From an uncultured Bacilli bacterium (lineage in GTDB: Bacteria; Bacillota_I; Bacilli_A; RF39; UBA660): a DNA stretch of 64,000 bases. Within the stretch, counting starts at the first letter, position 1. Every line of letters begins with the position of its first letter. Both the position numbers and the translations under genes were made by a program. Positions 25,299-33,100 of the stretch are shown here, piece after piece. The notes under the pieces were generated by a model that saw nothing but the letters and a program-made list of their open reading frames with translations, searched no databases and was not told the DNA's origin. The stretch covers positions 1 to 64,000 of the forward strand of contig CAKPRO010000002.1 of assembly GCA_934182615.1 (NCBI GenBank), given 5' to 3'.

Positions 25299-25778
25299 AT
25301 GGCTAGAAGAAAGAATATTAACCTTACGGATCATATATCATATCGTATTATTGATAATACTATTTATTTGTTTCAAAATAATGATAAGATAGATGATGAT
25401 GAAATGGAACTATTATATAAAAAGGTTTCTTTAATAATTGAAGATAATGATATTTCATATATAAATATTTCTGCTAGAAATATAGAGCAAAGAAAAGAAC
25501 TTTATCAAAATTTAGGTTTTTCATTGTCATATTATGATGTTAATAAACTTAATTTATTGTATGCTGGTGAAAAAAATAAAAAGGAATATCGATGTTATGG
25601 AATTATGACTAAAAAAGATTTTTTTGATAGTATTAATAGTAGAAATATAATTGATGTTGGAGAAAAGAGGGTTATTAATTCTAATTCTGGTTTTGTATAT
25701 AATATGTTTTTATTATTTACAGGTATTATATTTCTTTGCTATTTATGTGTTCAAGGGGCTATTTATTTGGTTAAATAG
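25299..25778 (+). CDS. Hypothetical tail-anchored membrane protein
   Basis: 159 residues, not recognised. A charged cytoplasmic part of about 130 residues is followed by one C-terminal hydrophobic helix (FVYNMFLLFTGIIFLCYLC), so it is probably tail-anchored in the membrane. ATG follows GAGGTAAG. The stop lies 14 bp before cdaA, so the two are probably co-transcribed and this protein may work with the cyclic di-AMP system; that is inference from position only. Confidence 0.7.
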   Translation: MARRKNINLTDHISYRIIDNTIYLFQNNDKIDDDEMELLYKKVSLIIEDNDISYINISARNIEQRKELYQNLGFSLSYYDVNKLNLLYAGEKNKKEYRCYGIMTKKDFFDSINSRNIIDVGEKRVINSNSGFVYNMFLLFTGIIFLCYLCVQGAIYLVK

Positions 25779-25792
25779 AATGGAGGAAAGTT

Positions 25793-26620
25793 ATGTCATT
25801 GGATAGTGTGCTAGTTATACTTAGAGCGATTATTGATATTTCGCTTGTTTGGATGGTTATATATTTTATCCTTAAAAATATTAAAAATAATGTGAAAATG
25901 ATTCTTTTATTTAAGGGAGTATTTGTAGTTTTAATTGTTAAGATTCTTAGCGATACACTTAATTTAACTACGATAGGATTACTACTAGAATATGTTATAA
26001 TGTGGGGTCCATTGGCCTTGATTATTATATTTCAACCAGAAATTAGAAGTATTCTTGAGCATATTGGTAGAAAGCAATTGCTTGGTAGACACAAGGTACT
26101 TACTTTGGATGAGCGTGAAAAGCTTGTATATGAGGTAATGGCTGCAGTTGATTATTTGAGGAAAAATAGGATAGGGGCTTTGATTGTTTTAGAAAGAGAT
26201 ATTAGTCTTAATGAATATATAGAAAGAAGTAAACCTATTTATGCAGATATTTCTTCTGAACTATTGATTTCAATATTTTTCCCAAGAAATCCTCTTCATG
26301 ACGGAGGCGTAATTATTCAAGGAAATAAAATTACTTCTGCTGGAGCGGTATTTCCAATAAGTATTAATAGTAAAATAAGTAAAAAACTTGGTACTAGACA
26401 TAGGGCTGCTATTGGTATAAGTGAAGAGTCTGATGCTATTGCCATTGTTGTTAGTGAAGAAACTGGAAAAATATCAATAGCGGTAGGTGGAAACCTTAAC
26501 TATAATCTTTCTCTAGATGATGCTAGAATGATTTTAATTGAAGAACTTAAACCTAAAAAGGAAGTTTTACTAGATGATGAGTTTGAAGATGAGGAGGAAG
26601 ATAATAATGAAAGTAATTAA
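25793..26620 (+). CDS. cdaA: Diadenylate cyclase CdaA
   Basis: 275 residues. Three N-terminal membrane helices lead to a DAC domain: IFQPEIRSILEHIGR, HDGGVIIQ with its catalytic DGG, and GTRHRAAIGISEESDA with the RHR ATP-binding motif. It makes cyclic di-AMP from two ATP at the membrane, controlling potassium uptake, osmotic balance and cell wall state. The start follows ATGGAGGAAAG. The 3' end overlaps cdaR by 14 bp, the usual pairing in Bacilli. The acidic tail EDEEEDN is notable. glmM, often the third gene, is not here. Confidence 0.95.
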   Translation: MSLDSVLVILRAIIDISLVWMVIYFILKNIKNNVKMILLFKGVFVVLIVKILSDTLNLTTIGLLLEYVIMWGPLALIIIFQPEIRSILEHIGRKQLLGRHKVLTLDEREKLVYEVMAAVDYLRKNRIGALIVLERDISLNEYIERSKPIYADISSELLISIFFPRNPLHDGGVIIQGNKITSAGAVFPISINSKISKKLGTRHRAAIGISEESDAIAIVVSEETGKISIAVGGNLNYNLSLDDARMILIEELKPKKEVLLDDEFEDEEEDNNESN

Positions 26621-27998
26621 GAAAATTATTAAGTCGATAAAGAAGTTTTTCAGAAAGATTTTTGCTTTTATTGATAAAGTTATAATAACTCCTATTACAA
26701 AGTTTGGATTATTTGTTGGTGAAAAGACTGATAAGAATGCTGGTAAATTTGAAAGATGGTTAAATAAAAAAAATACGCTTGTATTTATATCTTTGCTTAT
26801 GGCTTTACTTTTATTCTTTTATGTTGATAATCAAGCTAGTACAGTAATTGATAGTGCTGCTGAGGTACTTCATAATCAAACAGTTGATGCAACTTATAAT
26901 AAAGAGGCTTATGTTATTGAAGGTGTTCCGGAAACTGCTGATGTTACATTAATTGGTAGAACTGTTGATTTATATCTTGCAAAACAGTTATCTACTGGTA
27001 AAGTTAGTGTTGATTTATCGAATTTGAAAGAGGGTACTCATAAAGTTGATTTGAGTTATGAGAGTTCTATTAATTCTGTTACTTATAAACTTGATCCTTC
27101 TTCAATTACTGTTAATGTTTATCCTAAAGTATCACAAACTAAAACGGTTACTATAGATGTTATTAATAAAGATAAACTTGATAGTAAGCTTTCTATTCAA
27201 TCTGTTTCTTTAGATAAAGAAGAAGTTATTATTAAGGGGGCAGATGATGAAAAATCAATTCATAATATTAATAAAGTTGCTACTGTTAAGGCACTTGTTG
27301 ATGTTGGAAGTATAGTGGATCCTAAAGCTGGTGTTAATACTATAGATAAGGTTAAGTTAGTAGCATATGATAAATATGGAAATGTTGTTGATGTTGAAAT
27401 AGTTCCAGAGACTGTTACTGCTACTGTTAATATTGAATCTTATAGTGGTACTGCTAAACTTAAGGTAATTCCTAAGAATATTGATAAGATTGCTTTTGGA
27501 AAGGCTATTAGTTCTATTACTACTTCGGTTAATACGGTTAATATTTATGGTGAACAAGATATTGTTAATAAATATGGAGAGAGTTATATACCTATTGAAG
27601 TTGATGTGGCTGGACTAACAGAAAGTAAAACTTATAATATAGTAGTTCCTAAACCTGATGGTATTAGAGAAGTATCTGAAAAAACGATAACTGTTAAAAT
27701 TAGTTTAGGAAAAGAAGAAAGCATGGAAGTTGATGATATAAAGATTGATGCTATTAATCTTGGACCTAATTTGAAAGCTGGTGCTATTGGGGAAAATTCT
27801 TCTAAGACGACGGTAGTTGTTAAGGGTACTAAAGAAGTTCTTGATACTATTGATAGTACTACTATTAAAGCAATTGTTGATTTGACTGGTTTAGGTGAAG
27901 GAGAACATACTGTTAATGTTAAAGTAAGTGGTGAAGAAGTTAAAGCTAATTACTTTGCTAAGACAACAAAGATTAAAGTTAGAATTACTAAAAGTTAA
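26607..27998 (+). CDS. cdaR: CdaR, YbbR-domain regulator of CdaA
   Basis: 463 residues. A basic amphipathic N-terminus (KKIIKSIKKFFRKIF) and one membrane helix (about 50-68) precede an extracellular part of four YbbR-like repeats; each has a strand pattern such as YNKEAYVIEGVPETADVTLIG near residue 90. CdaR binds and adjusts CdaA activity from the outer face. ATG 26607 follows GAGGAGGAAG inside the end of cdaA, and overlap implies translational coupling. Confidence 0.9.
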   Translation: MKVIKKIIKSIKKFFRKIFAFIDKVIITPITKFGLFVGEKTDKNAGKFERWLNKKNTLVFISLLMALLLFFYVDNQASTVIDSAAEVLHNQTVDATYNKEAYVIEGVPETADVTLIGRTVDLYLAKQLSTGKVSVDLSNLKEGTHKVDLSYESSINSVTYKLDPSSITVNVYPKVSQTKTVTIDVINKDKLDSKLSIQSVSLDKEEVIIKGADDEKSIHNINKVATVKALVDVGSIVDPKAGVNTIDKVKLVAYDKYGNVVDVEIVPETVTATVNIESYSGTAKLKVIPKNIDKIAFGKAISSITTSVNTVNIYGEQDIVNKYGESYIPIEVDVAGLTESKTYNIVVPKPDGIREVSEKTITVKISLGKEESMEVDDIKIDAINLGPNLKAGAIGENSSKTTVVVKGTKEVLDTIDSTTIKAIVDLTGLGEGEHTVNVKVSGEEVKANYFAKTTKIKVRITKS

Positions 27999-28077
27999 TG
28001 ATGTATTTTGACTAGTTTTGTCGAATGTAATGAAATTATTTTGGTTATGTGTTATCCTTTTAATAGAGGAGAGGATA

Positions 28078-28182
28078 ATGATGCCAAGTTATATATTAGT
28101 TGAAGATATTTTTGATGAGATGAGTCAGAATATTAGTTATATTAAAATTAATTGTTACTTAAAAGAAGGAAGAAAAAGTTAA
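28078..28182 (+). CDS. Small protein, 34 aa
   Basis: A 34-codon frame (MMPSYILVEDIFDEM..., ending EGRKS) starts with two ATGs behind an excellent AGAGGAGAGG ribosome binding site and ends in a hairpin rich in GAAG/CTTC followed by T-rich sequence. The peptide is acidic in the middle with a basic tail and no membrane segment. The strong site and the dedicated terminator make it likely to be translated. No family recognised. Confidence 0.55.
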   Translation: MMPSYILVEDIFDEMSQNISYIKINCYLKEGRKS

Positions 28183-28199
28183 TTTCTTCTTTCTTTTCT
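28160..28199 (+). terminator. Terminator after the 34-aa gene
   Basis: GAAGAAA pairs with TTTCTTC across AAGTTAA, extended by further GA/TC-rich pairing with a mismatch, and followed by CTTTTCTTG. The stem overlaps the stop codon. Confidence 0.55.
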
Positions 28200-28242
28200 T
28201 GTTATTTTGTTGTATAATTTTTATATGAGGTAGGTGTTAAAT

Positions 28243-28830
28243 ATGGGAAGAAAGAAAAAAGTAGAGAGTACTGAAAATAAAACTATTAAATTAGAAAATA
28301 CTAATAAGAAGAATTATAATGTATCAGAAGGCTTTTATTACATATTGGGATTAGTCCTTGCTTTAGTACTTATTTTTGCTACTAATGAACTTCTTAGTAC
28401 GGTTAATTATTTGTTTGTTGTAATATTTTCTATAGTAGCGGTTATTAGAGTTATTAATTTTATTATGGATAAGGAGTATTTAAAGAAAGATTATTCTGGT
28501 ATAATTATGGGTATTATGTGTTTATGGCTTGCTTTATTTACTTTTAAATATGGTCAATTCTTATTCTTAGAATTACTTCCAGTACTTGTTTCTTTATTAT
28601 TATTTTTTATGGGTATTAGTAGTCTTATTAAGTATTTTGATAGAAAAGTTACTGCTAATATGATTGTTAGTATTGTATCTATTATACTTGGTATTATTCT
28701 TATCTTTGTATCTAAGAGTGCTATGTATATATTCTTTAAGATAGTTGGAATATATATATTTGTTATGGTTATTCTTGATTTTATTAATTATAAGAAGATT
28801 AAAGATAGTAATAGTATTATTAGTGAGTAA
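28243..28830 (+). CDS. Multi-pass membrane protein, DUF308-like
   Basis: 195 residues. A basic N-terminus (MGRKKKVES) precedes about six membrane helices in pairs, resembling the HdeD/DUF308 family of small membrane proteins with no defined biochemical role. ATG 28243 follows GAGGTAGGTG; an in-frame GTG at 28234 lies inside that site. Monocistronic, closed by a terminator at 28833-28858. Confidence 0.65.
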   Translation: MGRKKKVESTENKTIKLENTNKKNYNVSEGFYYILGLVLALVLIFATNELLSTVNYLFVVIFSIVAVIRVINFIMDKEYLKKDYSGIIMGIMCLWLALFTFKYGQFLFLELLPVLVSLLLFFMGISSLIKYFDRKVTANMIVSIVSIILGIILIFVSKSAMYIFFKIVGIYIFVMVILDFINYKKIKDSNSIISE

Positions 28831-28832
28831 TA

Positions 28833-28858
28833 ACTTAGATTTATTTCTAAGTTTTTTT
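28833..28858 (+). terminator. Intrinsic terminator
   Basis: ACTTAGA (28833-28839), loop TTTATT, TCTAAGT (28846-28852), then a run of Ts. Confidence 0.85.
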
Positions 28859-28861
28859 AAT

Positions 28862-29045
28862 CCTTACAAACCTGTAGTTTTGTAAGGTATGACTGAACCT
28901 TATTGTTTCAGTCATAAAGTATTTGGTTATGTTGTAGTTAGAAAGTTTACACCCCGACTATGATATCTTATAGTTATTCCTATATTGACTTATAGGCTAT
29001 ATAGGACAGAAAAAGACCTAGGCTTTTTCTGAAAGGTAATATTTT
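28862..29045 (+). ncRNA. Candidate structured RNA (element A) upstream of typA
   Basis: Four hairpins in about 180 nt: CCTTACAAA/TTTGTAAGG (28862-28887), TATGACTGAA/TTCAGTCATA (28888-28916), CCTATAT...ATATAGG (28979-29005) with loop G-ACTTATAGG-C, and CAGAAAAAG/CTTTTTCTG (29007-29031) with loop ACCTAGG. The unpaired box TAGTTAGAAAGT (28935-28946) and the tail GAAAGGTA recur at 59424-59524, where the stems have different bases but still pair. It lies between a terminator and the typA promoter. It could be a small RNA or a palindromic DNA repeat. Confidence 0.6.
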
Positions 29046-29086
29046 TAATAAAATTGATAAAAAATATGTTCAAATGTTTGATTTTA

Positions 29087-29095
29087 TGATATAAT
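29087..29095 (+). promoter_or_regulatory. Extended -10 promoter of typA
   Basis: TGA-TATAAT (29087-29095), about 30 nt before the start codon. The -35 region is not convincing. Confidence 0.6.
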
Positions 29096-29126
29096 TAATA
29101 ACTGTGAGAAAAAGAAGGTGTATTTT

Positions 29127-30935
29127 ATGAAAATTAGAAATGTTGCTATTATAGCGCATGTAGACCATGGTAAAACTACTTTAGTTGATCAATTACTTAA
29201 GAAATCTGGTACTTTTAGAGATAATGAACAAGTTGAAGTTAGAGCAATGGATTCAAATGATATAGAAAGAGAAAGAGGTATTACTATTCTTGCTAAGACT
29301 ACTTCAATTCATTATAATGGATATAAGATTAATATTCTTGATACTCCAGGACATGCTGATTTTGGTGGTGAAGTAGAAAGAATTATGAATATGGTTGATG
29401 GTGTTTTATTATTAGTAGATGCTTATGAAGGTACAATGCCACAAACTAGATTCGTTCTTAAGAAAGCATTAGAAGCTGGAGTTAAACCTATTGTTGTTAT
29501 TAATAAGGTTGATAAACCTACTGCTAGAGTAGAGAAAGTACTCGATGAAGTTATTGATTTATTTATTGAACTAGGAGCTAGTGAAGAACAACTTGATTTT
29601 AAAGTTGCTTATGTTAGTGCTTTAAATGGTACTGCTAGTTTAGATCCAGATATTAATACACAAAGTGAAAGTTATGATGATATTTTTAATTTAATTATTA
29701 ATGAGATTCCTGAACCTAATGCTAATCCAGATGGTAATTTACAATTTCAACCTGCACTTTTAGATTATAATGAATATGTTGGTAGAATTGGTATTGGTAA
29801 AGTTCATAGTGGTACTTTAAAAGTTAATGAAATGGTATCTTGTGTTAGATTAGATGGTAGTATTAAACAATTTAGGATTCAAAAATTATTTGGCTTTGAT
29901 GGTCTTAAGAGAGTAGAAATTAATGAGGCTAAGGCTGGGGATATTGCAGCAGTTGCAGGTCTTATGGATATTTCTGTTGGTGAAACGGTATGTAATGTTG
30001 GTAAAGAAGAGGCTCTTCCTATACTTAGAATTGATGAACCTACTTTAAAAATGACATTTATGGTTAATAATAGTCCTTTTGTTGGTAGAGAGGGTAAGAT
30101 TGTTACTGCTAGAAAAATTGGTGAGAGATTATTTAAAGAGACACAAAAAGATGTTAGTTTAAAAGTAGAAGAGTCTGGTAATGAGTCTTGGGTTGTATCT
30201 GGTAGAGGTGAACTTCATTTATCTATTCTTATTGAAAATCTTAGAAGAGAAGGTTTTGAACTTCAAGTATCTAAGCCTGAGGTTATTATTAAAGAAATAG
30301 ATGGTGTTAAGTGCGAACCTTATGAAGATGTTCAGATTGAAGTTAGTGATGACTGTGTAGGTAATGTTATTGAAGCTCTTGGTTTAAGAGGTGGAAAGAT
30401 GGATAATATGTCTAATGTTAATAATTTAATTAGACTTAATTATACTATTCCTTCAAGAGGGTTAATTGGTTTTAATACTAACTTTATGACTATGACTAAA
30501 GGTTATGGTATTCTTAATCATACTTTTAAAGAGTATTTACCTATTGAAGATATTAATTCTACTGAGAGAAAAGTTGGTGTACTTGTTGCTACTGAGGCTG
30601 GTAAGGCTACCGCTTATGCTTTAGGTCAATTAGAAGACAGAGGTGTTATGTTTATTGAACCTGGTACTGAAGTGTATGAAGGTATGATTGTTGGTGAATG
30701 TAATAGAGAGAACGACCTTGCTGTTAACGTTGTTAAGGGTAAACAACTTACTAATACAAGGGCATCAGGGTCTGACCATACTGTTGTACTTAAAAGACCT
30801 AGACCTCTTACTCTAGAATATTGTTTGGATTATATTAATACTGATGAGTTAGTAGAGATTACTCCGGAAAATATTAGACTTAGAAAGTTTATTTTAAATA
30901 CGGAAGCAAGAAAGAAGTTTGATGCAAAGAAATAA
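29127..30935 (+). CDS. typA: Ribosome-associated GTPase TypA/BipA
   Basis: 602 residues, full length. G1 AHVDHGKTT, G2 RERGITI, G3 DTPGHADFGGEV and G4 NKVDKP are intact, followed by EF-G-like domains and the BipA-specific C-terminal domain. It is a translational GTPase that binds 70S ribosomes and helps assembly and stress growth. ATG 29127 follows AGAAGGTG; in-frame GTG 29118 lies in that site. The convergent cotJC terminator follows. Confidence 0.97.
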   Translation: MKIRNVAIIAHVDHGKTTLVDQLLKKSGTFRDNEQVEVRAMDSNDIERERGITILAKTTSIHYNGYKINILDTPGHADFGGEVERIMNMVDGVLLLVDAYEGTMPQTRFVLKKALEAGVKPIVVINKVDKPTARVEKVLDEVIDLFIELGASEEQLDFKVAYVSALNGTASLDPDINTQSESYDDIFNLIINEIPEPNANPDGNLQFQPALLDYNEYVGRIGIGKVHSGTLKVNEMVSCVRLDGSIKQFRIQKLFGFDGLKRVEINEAKAGDIAAVAGLMDISVGETVCNVGKEEALPILRIDEPTLKMTFMVNNSPFVGREGKIVTARKIGERLFKETQKDVSLKVEESGNESWVVSGRGELHLSILIENLRREGFELQVSKPEVIIKEIDGVKCEPYEDVQIEVSDDCVGNVIEALGLRGGKMDNMSNVNNLIRLNYTIPSRGLIGFNTNFMTMTKGYGILNHTFKEYLPIEDINSTERKVGVLVATEAGKATAYALGQLEDRGVMFIEPGTEVYEGMIVGECNRENDLAVNVVKGKQLTNTRASGSDHTVVLKRPRPLTLEYCLDYINTDELVEITPENIRLRKFILNTEARKKFDAKK

Positions 30936-30950
30936 CTTCTTTTTTTATAT

Positions 30951-30979
30951 AAAAAAAATACCTAGATAGGTAGGTATTT
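30951..30979 (-). terminator. Intrinsic terminator of the cotJ operon
   Basis: On the minus strand, AAATACCTA (30979-30971), loop CCTATC, TAGGTATTT (30964-30956), then a run of Ts. Confidence 0.85.
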
Positions 30980-30981
30980 AG

Positions 30982-31542
30982 TTATTTTATTCCTTTACTT
31001 TTATATTCATCGAATAATTCTTTGAATCTAGCAAAATGAATTATTTCTCTTTGTCTTAAGAATAGTAATGGTCCTATGACATCGGGATCATCTGTTAGAT
31101 TGATTAAGTTTTCATAAGTAGCTCTAGCTTTTTGTTCTGCTGCCATATCTTCTGATAAGTCGGCGAGTGGGTCTCCGGTTGTTGCAAAATATGATACGGT
31201 AAATGGTACGCCATTAGAGTCAGTTGGATATAGTCCATAGCCATGTTCGGCATAGTGAGATTCTAATCCAGCTTCTTTCAATTCTTTTAGAGTGGCGCCA
31301 TTTAGTAGTTGATATATCATAGCGGATATCATTTCAACATGGGCTAGTTCTTCAGTTCCAATATCGGTAAGCAAAGCTTTTCCTTTATCATCTGGCATTG
31401 TATATCTTTGATTTAGATAGCGGAAAGCTGCTGCTAACTCGCCGTTAGCGCCTCCATATTGCGTTACGAGATATTTTGCCATACGTAAATCTTTCTTTTT
31501 GATGTTAACGGGATATTCTAATGATTTTACATATTTCCACAT
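30982..31542 (-). CDS. cotJC: Spore coat protein CotJC (manganese catalase-like)
   Basis: 186 residues. A ferritin-like fold with dimetal ligands: GELAAAFRYLNQRYTM, GTEELAHVEMI (ExxH) and REIIHFARF. These match CotJC, a manganese-catalase homologue of the inner spore coat. ATG 31542, giving MWKYVKSLEYP, fits GGGAGGTG; two in-frame ATGs upstream overlap that site. The start overlaps the stop of the CotJA/B gene (TAATG), so both are translated from one mRNA. Confidence 0.93.
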   Translation of the reverse strand: MWKYVKSLEYPVNIKKKDLRMAKYLVTQYGGANGELAAAFRYLNQRYTMPDDKGKALLTDIGTEELAHVEMISAMIYQLLNGATLKELKEAGLESHYAEHGYGLYPTDSNGVPFTVSYFATTGDPLADLSEDMAAEQKARATYENLINLTDDPDVIGPLLFLRQREIIHFARFKELFDEYKSKGIK

Positions 31543-32036
31543 TATTTTTGCACCTCCCATGGCCATGGTGAATTATTCCATAGCCAAATATTTGTTTGGA
31601 CGGGACTATTTAGTGTCATAGGTCCATATTTACTTTCATAGATGGTTATTAATTCTTTTTCTTTTTTTAAATAACTATTATATTTGTTTAAGATATTGGT
31701 ATTATTTGGATATAGATCTAGGTATAGTCCTAATTCGATTATAGCAAATCTATTTTCATCTATTTGTAGTATTAAATCTTCTCTTTCATTTGAGGCTTTT
31801 AACTCTTGTGGTTTATAGTTTTTGTATTCATCATATAGATTATTAAATAAATTACCTCTCTTGAATCCTATTTGTGAGTCTGTGATATTACTATTGGTGT
31901 TTGTATTTGGTATTGTATAATTATTAGGGAACATATTTTGATAGTTCATATCAGTTATCATGGTATTTGGGTTTGTCATAAAGTTCATATCATTATAGTT
32001 ATTTAAATAATTATAATAATCGTTAAAATTATTCAT
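31542..32036 (-). CDS. CotJA-CotJB-like fused spore coat protein
   Basis: 164 residues. The first 50 are asparagine-, methionine- and tyrosine-rich with no clear fold. Residues about 57-80 (GFKRGNLFNNLYDEYKNYKP) resemble the core of CotJA. Residues from about 85 match CotJB, with ELGLYLDLYPNN, YESKYGPMT and the tryptophan-rich end WLWNNSPWPWE. In Bacillus subtilis these are separate genes, cotJA and cotJB, ahead of cotJC; here they appear joined. ATG 32036 follows AGGAGG. Confidence 0.75.
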   Translation of the reverse strand: MNNFNDYYNYLNNYNDMNFMTNPNTMITDMNYQNMFPNNYTIPNTNTNSNITDSQIGFKRGNLFNNLYDEYKNYKPQELKASNEREDLILQIDENRFAIIELGLYLDLYPNNTNILNKYNSYLKKEKELITIYESKYGPMTLNSPVQTNIWLWNNSPWPWEVQK

Positions 32037-32054
32037 ATTTTTTTCCTCCTAAAA

Positions 32055-32063
32055 TAGGTTATG
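32055..32063 (-). promoter_or_regulatory. Sporulation-type -10 of the cotJ operon
   Basis: On the minus strand CATAACCTA matches the sigma-E/sigma-K -10 form CATAnnnTA, just before AGGAGG. The -35 is not clear, so the sigma factor cannot be assigned. Confidence 0.45.
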
Positions 32064-32117
32064 ATACTTAGGTGTTTTGTGTATAGGGTAATTACCTAAG
32101 TAAATATTATTTTTTTC

Positions 32118-32146
32118 TTGACAAAGATTTAATTGTGTAGTATGAT
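32118..32146 (+). promoter_or_regulatory. Promoter of the Ytr-like ABC operon
   Basis: Consensus TTGACA (32118-32123), a 17-nt spacer and TATGAT (32141-32146). The operator at 32151-32173 begins four bases after the -10, exactly as in the promoter at 5065-5093. Confidence 0.85.
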
Positions 32147-32150
32147 TTAA

Positions 32151-32173
32151 TTGTACTAGTGCAAATAGTACAG
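32151..32173 (+). promoter_or_regulatory. Operator: YtrA-like site 2
   Basis: TTGTACTA, seven bases, TAGTACAG. It is nearly identical in sequence and position to the repeat at 5098-5120. It covers the transcription start and is the likely target of the GntR-family regulator in this operon. Confidence 0.75.
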
Positions 32174-32203
32174 TCATATATTGATGGTGAAAGGAGATTT
32201 TAT

Positions 32204-33100
32204 ATGATAAAGATAGATAAATTATCAAAGAAATATGATAAAGACTATGTACTTAAAGATCTTAGTTGTAATATTAAAGATAATTCTATTTATGGTTTAG
32301 TAGGAGCAAATGGATCTGGTAAGAGTACACTTCTTAGGACTATTATGGGTATATATGAAGCTGATGGTGGTGTTATATCTGTTGATGGTGAAGAAGTATA
32401 TGATAATGAAATTATGAAACAAAAAATGGTTTTTGTACAAGATGATTTATTCTTTTATCCGGGTTATACTTTAATGGATACTGCTAAATGGTATGAAGCA
32501 ATGTATAAGAATTTTGATATGAATTATCTTAAGGAATTAGCAGGCTTACTTAACCTTAAACTAGATAAGAAAATTAGTACATTTTCGAAAGGAATGAAAA
32601 GGCAATGTGCGCTTATATGTGCTATATCTACTAACTGTGATTATATGTTTTTTGATGAGACTTTTGATGGACTTGATCCAGTTATTAGAAATACTATGAA
32701 GAAAATTCTTATTAAACAAATGAATAAGAAGAGAACTACAATTGTTATGACTAGTCATAATCTTAGGGAACTTGAAGATATTTGTGATAATCTTGGTTTA
32801 TTATATCAAGGTGGTATTTTGTTTGAGAGTGATATAGATACTATTAAGACAAATATGTTTAAAGTTCAGATATCTTTTGAAAAGAATTTTGATAAAGAAG
32901 ATTTTGAAGATTTTGATATTTTAAGTTTTAAAAAGCAAGGTAGTGTTGCTACGATTATTATTAAAGATAATGATGGTAAGAGTAAAAAGAAGTTAGAGAA
33001 GATGAAACCTTTAATACTTGATTATCTTCCACTTACTTTGGAAGAAGTATTTATTTATGAAATGGAGGCATTAGGATATGAATTTAACAAGTTTGTTTAA
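32204..33100 (+). CDS. ABC transporter ATPase, YtrB-like
   Basis: 298 residues. Walker A GANGSGKST, signature FSKGMKRQ, Walker B MFFDETFDGLD and TSHNLREL. It has the C-terminal extension of about 80 residues typical of YtrB/CcmA-like ATPases of ABC-2 exporters. ATG 32204 follows AAGGAG. First gene of a five-gene operon (32204-38632) whose content and near-order match the cell-wall-antibiotic-responsive ytr operon of Bacillus. The next gene starts inside it. Confidence 0.88.
   Translation: MIKIDKLSKKYDKDYVLKDLSCNIKDNSIYGLVGANGSGKSTLLRTIMGIYEADGGVISVDGEEVYDNEIMKQKMVFVQDDLFFYPGYTLMDTAKWYEAMYKNFDMNYLKELAGLLNLKLDKKISTFSKGMKRQCALICAISTNCDYMFFDETFDGLDPVIRNTMKKILIKQMNKKRTTIVMTSHNLRELEDICDNLGLLYQGGILFESDIDTIKTNMFKVQISFEKNFDKEDFEDFDILSFKKQGSVATIIIKDNDGKSKKKLEKMKPLILDYLPLTLEEVFIYEMEALGYEFNKFV

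Noticed and set aside
28862..29045. T-box or known riboswitch controlling typA
   Set aside because: No T-box sequence (AAnGGTGGnACCGCG-like) or recognised aptamer core is seen, and the typA promoter lies downstream of the element.
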